Source of the DNA: an uncultured Gammaproteobacteria bacterium
GTDB lineage: Bacteria; Pseudomonadota; Gammaproteobacteria; Pseudomonadales; Pseudohongiellaceae
Assembly: GCA_913060975.1 (NCBI GenBank)
Contig: CAJXVC010000008.1
Location: 62,001-126,000, forward strand
Direction of reading: 5' to 3'
DNA: 64,000 nt
In this document: positions 28,223 through 38,455 of the stretch, piece by piece
Layout: each line of letters starts with the position of its first letter
How positions within the stretch are numbered: position 1 is the stretch's first letter
Notes under the pieces: model-generated
Database searches by the model: none
Told to the model about the DNA's origin: nothing
The model's input: only the letters and a program-made list of their open reading frames with translations
Program-made: the position numbers and the translations under genes

Positions 28223-29467
28223 CTACGTAAGCGACGTGCTGTCGGGTGATCCAGCATTAGGCAACCAGCACGAGATCAAAACCGTCCCGGCTAACATCGC
28301 CGCAGAAATCCAGAGGCACGCTGTAAGCCCAGCTGTGCCCTCTCCAGCCAATTGAAATACCCAGCCGGAAAGCACAGTGCCTATCAAACGTCCTGCGGCA
28401 TTGGCCATGTAATAGAAACCGACATCCAGTGAAACGCCTTCGCTGCCAGCGTAACTGACAATCAAGTAACTGTGCATGGATGAGTTAATGGCAAAGACGA
28501 CGCCGAACAACAGTAGCCCGCCAACTAAAACCACTGCTGCCGGCATTTGCGCTGCCAATGCGAGTGCGATCAATATCGGCAGCAAAGTGAGCGCTGCTGC
28601 CCAGAGCGTAGCTGCCTTGCCATCTGGGAGAAGTCCTTTACTGGCACCGGTAAGTCGAGGTGCGTAGGCCTGCACCGCACCATACCCTATGACCCAAAGC
28701 GCCAGAAAACCGCCAGTCTGGCTATGATTCCACTGCAAAGTTTGCGACAGGAATACCGGCAGCGCGACCACAAACCAAACATCGCGAGCCCCGAATAACA
28801 GCATACGTGCTGCGGAAAGAATATTGATCGTGCGACTCTTGGACAACACATCGCGGAACTTCGGCTTTGCCTTGGTCTTGCCGATATCCTGCTTGAGCAA
28901 AACCAGACTCACCACCCACACAAGGGCCAACGCGACCGCCATCATCAACACCGCTGCTGTGAATCCAAATGCTGCCAGCAATAGTCCGCCAAGAAAAAAG
29001 CCAGCCCCTTTCAAGGCATTTTTTGACCCGGTGAGTATGGCCACCCATTTATACAGCGTGTTTTGCGCATCGGCGGGTACCAAGAGTTTGATCGAACTCT
29101 TGGCACTCATCTTGTTAAGGTCCTTGGCGATGCCCGACAGGGCTTGTGCCGCCATAACCCATGGCACGGATAACATATTCGCCGGTACCAAGAGCATCGA
29201 CAAGGCAATCACCTGTATGATCAAACCGAATTGCATGGTTCGGTTCAAGCCAAGGTAAGCCCCTAACCAACCACCAGCCAGATTGGTGATCACGCCGAAA
29301 ATTTCATAGAACAGAAACAGTAAGGCTATATCCAGTGGCGAATAGCCCAGGCCATGAAAATGCAGTACGACCAGCATGCGCAATGCGCCGTCCGTCAGTG
29401 TGAATGCCCAGTAGTTACCGGTGACAACCAGATATTGACGAACTGCTGCCGATTGCTGCTGCCACAT
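28223..29467 (-). CDS. arsJ: organoarsenical efflux MFS permease ArsJ
   Basis: About 414 aa, 12 membrane helices. The N-terminus WQQQSAAVRQYLVVTGNYWAFTLTDGALRMLVV and the block QALSGIAKDLNKMSAKSSIKLLVP are characteristic of ArsJ, which exports 1-arseno-3-phosphoglycerate made by a dedicated GAPDH. The true start is ATG 29467, 2 bp after the GAPDH stop. An upstream in-frame start would overlap the GAPDH gene. The gap and strand show one operon. Function in arsenate resistance follows from established knowledge of the ArsJ-GAPDH pathway. Confidence 0.93.
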   Translation of the reverse strand: MWQQQSAAVRQYLVVTGNYWAFTLTDGALRMLVVLHFHGLGYSPLDIALLFLFYEIFGVITNLAGGWLGAYLGLNRTMQFGLIIQVIALSMLLVPANMLSVPWVMAAQALSGIAKDLNKMSAKSSIKLLVPADAQNTLYKWVAILTGSKNALKGAGFFLGGLLLAAFGFTAAVLMMAVALALVWVVSLVLLKQDIGKTKAKPKFRDVLSKSRTINILSAARMLLFGARDVWFVVALPVFLSQTLQWNHSQTGGFLALWVIGYGAVQAYAPRLTGASKGLLPDGKAATLWAAALTLLPILIALALAAQMPAAVVLVGGLLLFGVVFAINSSMHSYLIVSYAGSEGVSLDVGFYYMANAAGRLIGTVLSGWVFQLAGEGTAGLTACLWISAAMLAGTVLISCWLPNAGSPDSTSLT

Positions 29468-29469
29468 GA

Positions 29470-30486
29470 TCAAGCGCTCTGGTCTGCACGCCCGACTTTC
29501 AAAGCCAGTTCGGCGGTGCGGTTGGCGTATCCCCACTCATTGTCGTACCAGGTATAAATCTTGACCTGAGTCTCATTGATTACCATCGTCGACAAGGCAT
29601 CGATAATGCTGGAGCGTGGATCTGTCTTGTAATCAATCGAGACCAGCGGGCGTTCTTCGTAACCCAGAATATTTTGTAACGGACCAGTCTCACTGGCAGC
29701 CTTGAACAACTGGTTCACTTGCTCCACTGTCGTTTTTGTTTCAACTTCAAAAACGCAGTCGGTGAGCGACGCATTGGCCAAAGGTACTCGTACCGCATGG
29801 CCATTGAGGCGGCCCTCAAGTTCGGGAAAGATCTCCATTATGGCGGTGGCAGAGCCAGTGCTGGTAGGAATCAGACTCATGCCACAGGCTCTGGCACGGC
29901 GCAGGTCTTTATGGGGCGCATCGAGAATGGTTTGCGTATTGGTGACATCATGAATAGTGGTAATACTGCCGTGCCGTAGTCCAAGATTCTCATGAATCAC
30001 CTTGACCACTGGAGCAAGGCAGTTAGTCGTGCAAGATGCAGCGGTGACTATTTTATGCTGCTCGGGATTATAAAGGTGATCGTTAACGCCCATGACAATA
30101 TTCAAGACGCCCGCCTCTTTCACTGGCGCACTGACTACGACTCTTTTCACGCCCTGTGTCAGATAGCCTTCGAGCAAGGCGACTTTGCGCATTTTGCCAC
30201 TGGCTTCGATTACAACATCGCAATCAGACCAGTCAGTATCTTCGATAGCCAGATTATGGCTTAGACTGACAGACTTGCCATCGATCAGAATCGCTTCATC
30301 TCCAGCGACAGCCTCATGTTGCCAGCGCCCATGCACCGAATCGAAAGTCAGCAAGTGCGCCAGTGTTGCAGGATCACCGGCCGGGTCATTGACATGCACA
30401 AATTCCAGTTCCGGCCAGTCCCAGGCAGCGCGCATTGCCAGTCGCCCAATACGGCCAAAACCATTGATGCCAATCTTGATACTCAT
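29470..30486 (-). CDS. ArsJ-associated glyceraldehyde-3-phosphate dehydrogenase
   Basis: 338-aa GAPDH with INGFGRIGR at the N-terminus (NAD site), catalytic Cys152 in [17 protein letters not shown] and the terminal [11 protein letters not shown]. It is placed immediately upstream of arsJ (2-bp gap). In that context the enzyme uses arsenate to make the unstable 1-arseno-3-phosphoglycerate that ArsJ exports. GGGAG lies about 6 bp upstream of the ATG. No ArsR regulator is adjacent; the nearest is near 19.4 kb. Confidence 0.95.
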   Translation of the reverse strand: MSIKIGINGFGRIGRLAMRAAWDWPELEFVHVNDPAGDPATLAHLLTFDSVHGRWQHEAVAGDEAILIDGKSVSLSHNLAIEDTDWSDCDVVIEASGKMRKVALLEGYLTQGVKRVVVSAPVKEAGVLNIVMGVNDHLYNPEQHKIVTAASCTTNCLAPVVKVIHENLGLRHGSITTIHDVTNTQTILDAPHKDLRRARACGMSLIPTSTGSATAIMEIFPELEGRLNGHAVRVPLANASLTDCVFEVETKTTVEQVNQLFKAASETGPLQNILGYEERPLVSIDYKTDPRSSIIDALSTMVINETQVKIYTWYDNEWGYANRTAELALKVGRADQSA

Positions 30487-30691
30487 ACTAAACTCCCATC
30501 AGAAAGTAATACCAAAAGCGAAATGGATTGTTGCAAAGAGTTATTATTGATTTGTGAATAGTAGACTGCTGTGCACACCTGACACTTCACCAAAATCGGC
30601 AAGTGCAACATGGAAGCGGCAGCAGAGCCAATTACTTTTTCATGACAAAAGTGTCATTAAAAAGACAGCCTTCAGCGTGCGCAGACTCGTT

Positions 30692-31915
30692 CTAATCAGG
30701 CAGCCCATCGCTCCAATGCAATGCCCGGTATTTTTCCAGAATAGCCAGAACTTCTTCCAGCGGCACAGCCTGCAACTCACCACGTGAACTAGTCACAGTG
30801 GTGGCTTTGAATATAGCGTTGTAGATCGCCTCTTCTGTAGCTTCAGCGGTTGCTGCAAAAAGTGGCGACATAGAGCCGTTTGATAAATCAGGGATGGGCG
30901 TCGGACTGGCACTGACTCGTGGCTTGCGCACGGCCGGATGGGCGGAAAACGCAATCACATAATCGCCCGAGCCGTTACTGGCATAGGAACCTGTGCGTCC
31001 GAGCCCCATAATTGCCCGGCTTGCGATACGTTCAAGATTACGCGGCGATGCAGGGGCATCAGTTGCAACAACAATCATTATTGAACCGTCTTCGCGGTCG
31101 CCATCGCCGGCAGGCATGACCTGATTGCGAAATGAATAAGTGCCCAACTCCCGTCCAACCGGCGCGCCATTGATGGCCATGATGCCACCAAAATTGGTTT
31201 GCACGAGCACGCCGATGGTATAGCCGCCCAGTGATTCGGGTAACACGCGGGAGCTGGTGCCAATACCGCCTTTCCAGCCAAATGCCTGGGTACCGGTGCC
31301 AGCACCGACACTGCCTTCAGCGACCGGACCACCGGCAGCATTGTTCAACGCTGCAAACACCTCGGCATGTTGAATCGGATCGGCCCACATATTATTGACT
31401 CTGGCATCGTTGGTCTCGCCGACTACCGGATTGATAGTGTCTTCCCCCATGCCCGGCTGCTCATAGACCCAGTCTTTTAGCGCGTTGGCTGCACTCCACA
31501 CACACAGGGTACAGGTCAGCAGAATTGGCGTCTCGATCTCACCCAGCTCGCGGATTTGGCTAATCCCGGTCATCTTGCCGTAGCCATTGCCGACATGAAC
31601 GGCAGCTGGTATCGGATTATTGTAGAGATTACCCGACGCCGGAATGATAGCTGTGACACCGGTACGGATATCGTCGCCGCGAATGACGGTTTCCTGTCCC
31701 ACCATCACGCCAGCGACATCTGTAATGGCGTTGTATTCACCCGGAGTAAAAATGCCAACCTGTAAGCCCGCATCTCTTGCTCGCGGGCGTTCTGCAGATT
31801 GTGCTGTCGCAGCTTCCATCCATAACAACGAAGATATGATTAATGTGGCAGCGCCAAGTAAACGCTCACCAACTGAGCGGCGGGTTAATGCTTGACTGGG
31901 ACGGTGCAGATTCAT
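30692..31915 (-). CDS. exported P1-family (DmpA-like) peptidase
   Basis: 407 aa with a signal peptide (ATLIISSLLWMEAATA). Member of peptidase family S58/DmpA: the N-terminal nucleophile hydrolases that self-cleave at a Gly-Ser bond. The site here is EGSVGAGTG with G201-S202. Other landmarks: ITDVAGVMVGQETV, the AAVHVGNGYGKMTG region and VVATDAPASPRNLERIASRA. It is likely an aminopeptidase or amidase for D- or beta-amino acid peptides. It follows the lipoprotein amidohydrolase on the same strand with a gap of about 90 bp. Confidence 0.92.
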   Translation of the reverse strand: MNLHRPSQALTRRSVGERLLGAATLIISSLLWMEAATAQSAERPRARDAGLQVGIFTPGEYNAITDVAGVMVGQETVIRGDDIRTGVTAIIPASGNLYNNPIPAAVHVGNGYGKMTGISQIRELGEIETPILLTCTLCVWSAANALKDWVYEQPGMGEDTINPVVGETNDARVNNMWADPIQHAEVFAALNNAAGGPVAEGSVGAGTGTQAFGWKGGIGTSSRVLPESLGGYTIGVLVQTNFGGIMAINGAPVGRELGTYSFRNQVMPAGDGDREDGSIMIVVATDAPASPRNLERIASRAIMGLGRTGSYASNGSGDYVIAFSAHPAVRKPRVSASPTPIPDLSNGSMSPLFAATAEATEEAIYNAIFKATTVTSSRGELQAVPLEEVLAILEKYRALHWSDGLPD

Positions 31916-32006
31916 AGGTTTTCGCTACTCCAAAAAATGTCGAACTTGCTTTTTATTGGCAAGGCTTGACTCGCCGCATTATAAAGTCGTCCGGCTTGGT
32001 CTCTGG

Positions 32007-33749
32007 TTAGTTGTTCTGGTAGGTAATTCGCCCACCCACGATGGTCATCACATTTTCGCTAGTGAGAATCTCCGCCTCATCAATATTCATCAGATCACTG
32101 TCGAAGACGGTGAAATCTGCCAGCTTGCCGACTTCGATACTGCCACGCAGGTCTTCCTGAAACGCGCCCCATGCGGGCCAGATAGTTAACATTTTTAACG
32201 CCGTTTCACGGGATACTGCCAATTCCGGATGCCAGCCTGATCCGGAACTGCCATCGAGCCGCTTGCGAGCCACTGCGGCATAGAATTCGATGCGGGGATC
32301 GCCTGCTTCTACCGGGGCATCCGAGCCAGCAATAATGCGCAAACCCCGGTCGACCAGTTGCTGCCAGGGATAGGCATAAGCCAATCGGTCAGGTCCAAGC
32401 CTGTCCGGCGCAAAATTGAGATCGCCGATTCCGTGACTGGGTTGCATTGAAGGGATGACATTCAAGTCGACAAAGCGCTGCTGGTCATCCGGAGGGATAA
32501 TCTGCGCGTGTTCCATGCGCCAGCGCAGGTCGGTGCTGGCCCATTCACTACGAGGCACAGCGTTATAGGCCTCTTCATACCAATCAAGTAAGGAGCGCAC
32601 AGCCCTGTCACCAATGACATGGGTCCATATCTGAATGCCATCGCGCAGCGATTGATACAACACCGGCATAAGCTCTTCTTTTGTCGTGCGATTCATGAAA
32701 CCGTTATGATCGGCATCGGAATAATTATCGATCAGGGCGGCGCCGCGTGAGCCTAACGTACCATCGATAAACACCTTGATGCCGCGCACTGCGAACAAAT
32801 GATCGTCGGTTGCTTCCGGACCGTTGGCCAGCATGGTTTGCGCTTCTTGCACAGGTGCCGCCGCATACACTCGATGTTGCATGCCATTCTCGGCATGGAT
32901 CTGCCGCATGATCTCGATCTCGCGATAGGACATACCGGCGTCATGGGTTTGTGTCCAACCCATGCTGGCATTGGCCGCCAAACCTCTTTCCAGAGAGTCC
33001 TTCAAATAGGCATCAGTATCGGCAGGGACAATGGCACGAAACGCATTCATGGCATTGGCCAGCACATAGCCGTTTGGCGTACCGTCCAAATCTCGCTCGA
33101 AACGACCACCTTCAGGATCAGGTGTATCACGGGTAATACCCGCCAGTTCCAGTGCCGCCGAGTTGACCAGTGCCGAGACGCCATCAGCTCGTGGCATATA
33201 AAGCGGTTTATTGGCAGTAAAGGGATCGACATCATGGCGGGTCAGAAAGCGCTGTTCATCAGTCCACTCGCGTTCGATCCAACCTCTGCCCAATACCCAC
33301 TCGCCTTCGGGAATTTGCTCGGCCCAATCGGCAATACTGGTTACTGTTTCTTGCAAGGTGGGAATACCAAACAAACTCAGCGTCTTGGTGCGCCGGCCGA
33401 CGCCCTCCAGATGCTGATGGCTGTCGGTAAAACCAGCAAACACGGTGCGGCCTGCCAGGTCGATTATTTGTGCGTCGCCACACATATAGTCTTGCACCTG
33501 CTCATTGCTACCCACAAAGACAATCCGGCCATCCAGACTGGCAACCGCCTCCGCTGTCCACTGATCTTCATTGGCGGTGTAAACGGTTGTATTGTGTAGC
33601 ACCAGATCCGCCGCCTCACATGTTGTTGCGGGCGCCGGTAGCGCACCTGAGTCAGGAGCGCTGGAAATTGTGTTTTGTGGCGCTTCGCTACAAGCAGCGA
33701 GCAGTATCGAAATCAGGCCCAGGCCCGGAAAAAAACTTGTTGTCGGCAT
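32007..33749 (-). CDS. lipoprotein amidohydrolase (YtcJ-like, amidohydro_3)
   Basis: 580 aa. The signal ends in a lipobox, ISILLAAC, so it is anchored to a membrane. The amidohydrolase core has FTDSHQHLEG (metal HxH), WTHVIGDRA, MEHAQIIPP and IAGSDAPVEAGDPR, typical of the YtcJ-like long amidohydrolases. The C-terminal strand ends with GKLADFTVFDSDLMNI. AGGGGGAT lies just before the ATG. It precedes the P1 peptidase on the same strand; a role in scavenging N-acyl or amide compounds is inferred. Confidence 0.9.
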   Translation of the reverse strand: MPTTSFFPGLGLISILLAACSEAPQNTISSAPDSGALPAPATTCEAADLVLHNTTVYTANEDQWTAEAVASLDGRIVFVGSNEQVQDYMCGDAQIIDLAGRTVFAGFTDSHQHLEGVGRRTKTLSLFGIPTLQETVTSIADWAEQIPEGEWVLGRGWIEREWTDEQRFLTRHDVDPFTANKPLYMPRADGVSALVNSAALELAGITRDTPDPEGGRFERDLDGTPNGYVLANAMNAFRAIVPADTDAYLKDSLERGLAANASMGWTQTHDAGMSYREIEIMRQIHAENGMQHRVYAAAPVQEAQTMLANGPEATDDHLFAVRGIKVFIDGTLGSRGAALIDNYSDADHNGFMNRTTKEELMPVLYQSLRDGIQIWTHVIGDRAVRSLLDWYEEAYNAVPRSEWASTDLRWRMEHAQIIPPDDQQRFVDLNVIPSMQPSHGIGDLNFAPDRLGPDRLAYAYPWQQLVDRGLRIIAGSDAPVEAGDPRIEFYAAVARKRLDGSSGSGWHPELAVSRETALKMLTIWPAWGAFQEDLRGSIEVGKLADFTVFDSDLMNIDEAEILTSENVMTIVGGRITYQNN

Positions 33750-34011
33750 TTAATCCCCCTCATCAATCAGTGCAGAAGATACCAGTTACTCTGCCCAATG
33801 GCACTTGGCTATATCCCGGGTCAGATCGAGTAACCTCCTTGAATGAGCAGACTATGCCGGAACCTAGATCTGCGCACTCTGACTACTGCTACTTCGCAAT
33901 AAGTCACCTGGTGAACAAAATTCTCAAACGGCTGCCCCAGCGTCTGTGGAGCAGATCTGGAAGATTAGAAAACACTATACCGATTGTATTTTTGTGCTAA
34001 TTTCGACAACT

Positions 34012-34803
34012 ATGAGCAGTTGCGCATATCTTCACGTTGCACTTCACTCCCCCTTGCGCAAGGGAATCGGGGCATTATTCATCACCCTCATGGCGGGCAG
34101 CTGTCATGCCGCCGAATCAACAATCCGCGTCTATGCCGAATCCTTTGCTGCCGATAGTAGGGTGGTGGAAACCAGTGCTGGTACGACTGTCGAGGGCTAT
34201 GCCAGCGATTTTGTGCGCGCCGTGCTGACACAGGCCGGTTACACAGCGGACATCAATGTCGTTCCCTGGCCGCGCCTGGTCAACTTACTGGACTCCAGCC
34301 CCAACGTGCTAGGCTTCAACGTGACCCGCACTGCGGAGCGGGAAGATCGCTATCACTGGATCGGAGAAATCAGGCCGGTTACGTTTCAGCTTTGGGGCCT
34401 GGATGAACGCATCGGGGAATTTCCACAAACACTTGAAGAGGCGCAATCTCTCAGAGTCAGTGCCTATCGTAACGACGTCGTCGAGCAGTATTTGCTTGGC
34501 AAAGGGTTTGCCAATCTGGTCTATGTCTACGAAAACTATGATCCAATTCGCATGCTGCGCCGACGTCGAATCGATTTGCTTCCATTTAGCAGGTTTGCCA
34601 TGGCAGACCTGATGTCCCGCCAAGAAGGCATCAGGGATGAATTGGTTCCAATCTTTGATCTGGAAGACATATCCACCGCGCATTATCTGGTGATGAGTAA
34701 ATCTTCGGACCCGGTTTTGGTGCAGCGGATTCAACAGGCGTTTCAGGCCCTCGTTGATAACGGCGTGCATCAAGAAATCCTCGGGGATACCCTCTCACGA
34801 TAG
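34012..34803 (+). CDS. periplasmic solute-binding-like protein (paralogue 1)
   Basis: 263 aa. Signal peptide ends in MAGSCHA. The mature part has the shape of an extracellular solute-binding protein family 3 domain: RVYAESFAAD, YTADINVVPWPRLVNLLD, TRTAEREDRYHWIGEIRPVTFQLW, LRVSAYRNDVVEQYLLGKGF and YLVMSKSSDPVLV. It aligns with the protein at 51334-52119 in every block. No ABC permease or ATPase accompanies it, so it may feed a receptor instead. The start at 34012 is chosen for the signal peptide; no ribosome site is obvious. Confidence 0.82.
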   Translation: MSSCAYLHVALHSPLRKGIGALFITLMAGSCHAAESTIRVYAESFAADSRVVETSAGTTVEGYASDFVRAVLTQAGYTADINVVPWPRLVNLLDSSPNVLGFNVTRTAEREDRYHWIGEIRPVTFQLWGLDERIGEFPQTLEEAQSLRVSAYRNDVVEQYLLGKGFANLVYVYENYDPIRMLRRRRIDLLPFSRFAMADLMSRQEGIRDELVPIFDLEDISTAHYLVMSKSSDPVLVQRIQQAFQALVDNGVHQEILGDTLSR

Positions 34804-34866
34804 CGCCCACAAAAGCACCCGCAATAGCGTCCGCCATGGCCCATTGGATTACAGAGAAATGGAACG

Positions 34867-35433
34867 TCAGGGTTGTTGTGTCAGATCGGCAGTGAGTACT
34901 TCGGTATTCTCAGCAAATTCCAGGCTGTAGATTGCATCGCCCTTTTCAATATTGACCAGATTCAACTGGTCGGGCCACACATCACGCAAACTTAGATTCA
35001 CTATTGTCATCGCGACGATGTTGTCAGTCTGCGGGATTTCCTGATAGACCCACATAAACTGACCGTCAAGCTCCTCGCCGACGTACTCCAACTCAAGTTC
35101 AGTCGTACTCCCGTCTGCATAAGTCGCATCGATAGAAAACCGGTTCATAACATAGCTGCTGAATAGCTGCCGTGAGTCTGCCGATTCCAGCAAAGTCTGC
35201 CGCTCACCAAAAATCAGACTCGCCGCATGCTCGGCATCATGCACGAAGAATCGATGCATGACTTCAATATTATTGGTGCTGGGGTTGAAGAGCACACGGG
35301 TCACAGCGTACTTCTGCTGATGGGCAAAACTGTCTGAAATCAGCAGGGCGGAACAGACCAGCAACAGGCCAAGCAAGCCTGTTGCTGGTCTGATGTTATG
35401 CGCTGTATTACTCCTCAGAATCTTCATCATCAT
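34867..35433 (-). CDS. DUF6702-type exported protein
   Basis: About 188 aa with a hydrophobic N-terminal segment (GLLGLLLVCSALLISDSFA) then a beta-rich domain matching the DUF6702 pattern: the start HQQKYAVTRVLFNP, NNIEVMHRFFVHDAEHA, DGQFMWVYQE and VNLSLRDVWPDQ. Overlaps the 3' end of the M1 peptidase by 26 bp and is co-transcribed. The family often travels with M1 peptidases and carboxypeptidase-like genes. Function unknown. Confidence 0.75.
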   Translation of the reverse strand: MMMKILRSNTAHNIRPATGLLGLLLVCSALLISDSFAHQQKYAVTRVLFNPSTNNIEVMHRFFVHDAEHAASLIFGERQTLLESADSRQLFSSYVMNRFSIDATYADGSTTELELEYVGEELDGQFMWVYQEIPQTDNIVAMTIVNLSLRDVWPDQLNLVNIEKGDAIYSLEFAENTEVLTADLTQQP

Positions 35434-37870
35434 CGGTAGCAAGTTCTGCTTTGCTGTCCTGCATGATATCCCTGCTGATCAGGCTGCTGCTTGATTCAGA
35501 TTTGAAGGATTCGATGCGCGACGGAATGATACGGCGTGGGTAGTAGTTGTTCTCGATATTGACATCCGCAGTTTCCTGCAGCGGGTCGATAACAATACTG
35601 GCAATATCTTTATCTGCAACAACAAGCTTTTTCACAGCGTGAGGCGAACGACGCCAGATCTCGGCAGGAAACCTTAGCTCTTCCGTTGTGCCATCAGTGA
35701 ATTCGATCTGCGCAATGATAGGCATGACGAGACCGCCTTCATTCGAGAATTCGAGCAAGTAATAGTTCTTGTCTTCGGACACTGCGCGATCCAGCACCGC
35801 ACGCTCCCAGTCTTCAAGGCCTTCCAGAAAACTGTTATAGCGATTGCGCTCGACGTTGGTGACGGTGAACTGGTCGTTCTCGTCATAGAAATCGCGAATA
35901 TCGGGATTGCGCTCGACCCAGGTCTGCCGACCTTCCTGCCGGTTTCTTTCGATATAAACACTGGGCGGTAGCGCTTTTTCAAATTCCCGCTGCCGCTCAT
36001 AGTCGATATCAGGATTCTCTGTATCGATACGCATTTCATAGACGCGGTTCAATGCGATATCAACATGATCGGTGGTGTAGAACCAACCGCGCCAGAACCA
36101 GTCGAGGTCGATACCTGAGGCTTCTTCCATGTTGCGGAAAAAGTCAGCGGGTGTGGGTCGTTTGAATGCCCACAGGCGCGAGTATTCCTTGAACGCGAAA
36201 TCGAACAGTTCCCGGCCCATAATAGTTTCGCGCAGAATATTCAGTGCTGTCGCCGGTTTGGAATAGGCATTGGGGCCCAGCCGGAGCACACTATCCGACT
36301 GCGTCATTACCGGCACCTGATTGCTGGACTCCATGTAATCAGTGATATAACGGGGCTCAACACCCCAGGGGATTTCGGCATCCCACTCGCGTCCTGCCAC
36401 CGAATCAAGATAGCTGTTGATACCCTCGTCCATCCAGGTCCACTGACGCTCATCGGAATTAACAATCATCGGGAAATAAAAATGGCCAATCTCATGAATC
36501 ACCACACCAATCATGAAACGCTTCTCGGCCAGCGTATAAGTACGGCTGCCATCGTCCTGCAGCGTGGTACGCGGGCCATTGAAACTGATCATGGGATATT
36601 CCATACCCCCCACAAAACCCACATTGACCGATTGCGCCGTTGGGTATGGATAATCAAAAGAGAAGCGACTATAGACATCCAGAGTATGGACAACGACTTC
36701 GGTCGAAAAATCAGACCAGAGCGCGCCACCCTCTTTCGGATAGAAAGACATCGCCAGCACATTTTCCTGCTCTGCACCCGGTTGCTGGTGGCCTCTGGCG
36801 TCCCATATGAATTTGCGCGAACTTGACCAGGCAAAATCGCGGACATCTTCAGCAACAAAGCGCCAGGTCGCCATATCAGCGCTGCCTTCCCGCTCATTCT
36901 CCAGCGCTTCTTCCGGGGTCACGATATAGACAGGTCGTGCGGCGTCTTCGGCTTCGGCAAGTCGATCACGCTGCTCAGACGTTAGTACCTGATTAGGGTT
37001 GTCCAGCACACCGGTAGCCGCAACGATGTGATCTGCCGGCACAGTGATCGCGACTTCATAATCACCAAACTCAAGCGTGAATTCGCCAGAGCCCAGAAAC
37101 TCTTTATTGGTCCAACCTTCATAGTCGGTGTAAGCAACCAGCCTTGGAAACCATTGTGAGAGAGCGAAAATGTAATTGCCGCCCTCTCGCTCATCATCAG
37201 GAAAATGCTCGTAACCACCCCGTGGCCGCAACACATCACCATTGACAATATTGAAGGCAAAATCAATGCGTAGCTCTACCTCATCACCAGACTCCAGTGG
37301 TTCGGCAAGGTCGACTCGCATCAAGGTGCCGACTACCGTATGCGAGAGAACGTTCTCCCGGCTGTCTACGACTGTATTGATCTCATGCCCGAGATCTGAA
37401 TCCTCAAAATACTGCAGCGAGCGGAGCTGTCCCAGACTAATGCGGGCCGGTTCGTTGCTGTCGGCATCAGGGCTGGATGAATTAAAAGTACCACCCATTA
37501 CCGCCATGGAATCGGAGCGAAAGCGATTCTGGTCGAGCTGAAACCACAGATAAGTCAGCGTGTCAGGAGAGTTATTCCGGTAAGTAATAGTCTCGGAAGC
37601 AGTCAGATACTGAGAGTCTTCATCCAGCGTCGCGCTGATATTGTAGTCAACTTCCTGCTGCCAGTACTCGTGCCCGGGGCCACCCGCCGCATTGCGATAA
37701 GTATTGGGTGTTGGCAGTACTTCTTCCAACTGCCGGAACTTGTCTTCAAAATTGCCCTTGGTTTGCTGAATACCCTGCGCTGTTGCTAGCTGCACTAAAC
37801 CGAGCGCTAAAATTGCTACCAGAACACTGCTAAATCTCGCCACGATGGTGACCCCCTTTATTCTGTTCAT
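35408..37870 (-). CDS. exported M1-family metallopeptidase
   Basis: About 820 aa. The signal peptide (RFSSVLVAILALGLVQLATAQG) is at the N-terminus if the start is ATG 37870; an ATG at 37909 is also in frame. The zinc motif is HEIGH-x18-E near residue 458 (VIHEIGHFYFPMIVNSDERQWTWMDEG). The preceding GGMEYPM replaces GAMEN, as in many bacterial periplasmic members. The C-terminus has a glutamate-rich end. It is a secreted or periplasmic aminopeptidase. The DUF6702-type gene overlaps its end. Confidence 0.93.
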   Translation of the reverse strand: MNRIKGVTIVARFSSVLVAILALGLVQLATAQGIQQTKGNFEDKFRQLEEVLPTPNTYRNAAGGPGHEYWQQEVDYNISATLDEDSQYLTASETITYRNNSPDTLTYLWFQLDQNRFRSDSMAVMGGTFNSSSPDADSNEPARISLGQLRSLQYFEDSDLGHEINTVVDSRENVLSHTVVGTLMRVDLAEPLESGDEVELRIDFAFNIVNGDVLRPRGGYEHFPDDEREGGNYIFALSQWFPRLVAYTDYEGWTNKEFLGSGEFTLEFGDYEVAITVPADHIVAATGVLDNPNQVLTSEQRDRLAEAEDAARPVYIVTPEEALENEREGSADMATWRFVAEDVRDFAWSSSRKFIWDARGHQQPGAEQENVLAMSFYPKEGGALWSDFSTEVVVHTLDVYSRFSFDYPYPTAQSVNVGFVGGMEYPMISFNGPRTTLQDDGSRTYTLAEKRFMIGVVIHEIGHFYFPMIVNSDERQWTWMDEGINSYLDSVAGREWDAEIPWGVEPRYITDYMESSNQVPVMTQSDSVLRLGPNAYSKPATALNILRETIMGRELFDFAFKEYSRLWAFKRPTPADFFRNMEEASGIDLDWFWRGWFYTTDHVDIALNRVYEMRIDTENPDIDYERQREFEKALPPSVYIERNRQEGRQTWVERNPDIRDFYDENDQFTVTNVERNRYNSFLEGLEDWERAVLDRAVSEDKNYYLLEFSNEGGLVMPIIAQIEFTDGTTEELRFPAEIWRRSPHAVKKLVVADKDIASIVIDPLQETADVNIENNYYPRRIIPSRIESFKSESSSSLISRDIMQDSKAELATDDDEDSEE

Positions 37871-38116
37871 CACTACGCCGGTGTTGCTTTTGTACCTCGC
37901 AAGGATCATTCACGTCACAAACCGGCAGGTGCCACATAATACCTCTTTAGCAGGGAAAAGTGGCCTTTAGGACGCGTCAGAATTGGGTACGTCGCCGGCA
38001 GCACAGAGACTGCTCGTCAATCTGCACAGCAGTGTTGCAGTCCGGTATGACGTTGGCGCCACATCTGAGTTAATCCGACCCGATGCCATTGCGTCAACAT
38101 CGACGCACAACTGTGT

Positions 38117-38455
38117 TTAGAAATCGCGACTGCCACTGGTTTCGGGCTTTTCCTCGGCGGCGGCAGCTTTTTGTGATGAGCGTGCGCTAATCACCACAAT
38201 GGAATTCACAAACATGATGATCATGCCAATGGTGAACAGGCCCGCCCAGATGAATGGATTGACCGATCCCGCAAAGTTTGCGCTGCCACTGGTTTCAGCA
38301 TCCAGCCAACTCAACGTTCCCATGCACCCGCCCAGCGCCAGTAGCAGACTGATGACATACCATTTACGCGCCTTGCGGGCAGCTTGTCCTTTTAGTTTGA
38401 AGGACAGCCCAATACCGATCACAACAACGACAAGTGCTAATAATTCTATAGCCAT
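38117..38455 (-). CDS. small inner-membrane protein, unknown
   Basis: 112 aa with three membrane helices (about 3-22, 33-50, 67-90) and a charged C-terminal tail (SQKAAAAEEKPETSGSRDF). I do not recognise the family. It lies alone between the M1 peptidase and the pilin operon, on the - strand. Composition is protein-like and the helices are clean, so it is probably real. Confidence 0.65.
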   Translation of the reverse strand: MAIELLALVVVVIGIGLSFKLKGQAARKARKWYVISLLLALGGCMGTLSWLDAETSGSANFAGSVNPFIWAGLFTIGMIIMFVNSIVVISARSSQKAAAAEEKPETSGSRDF

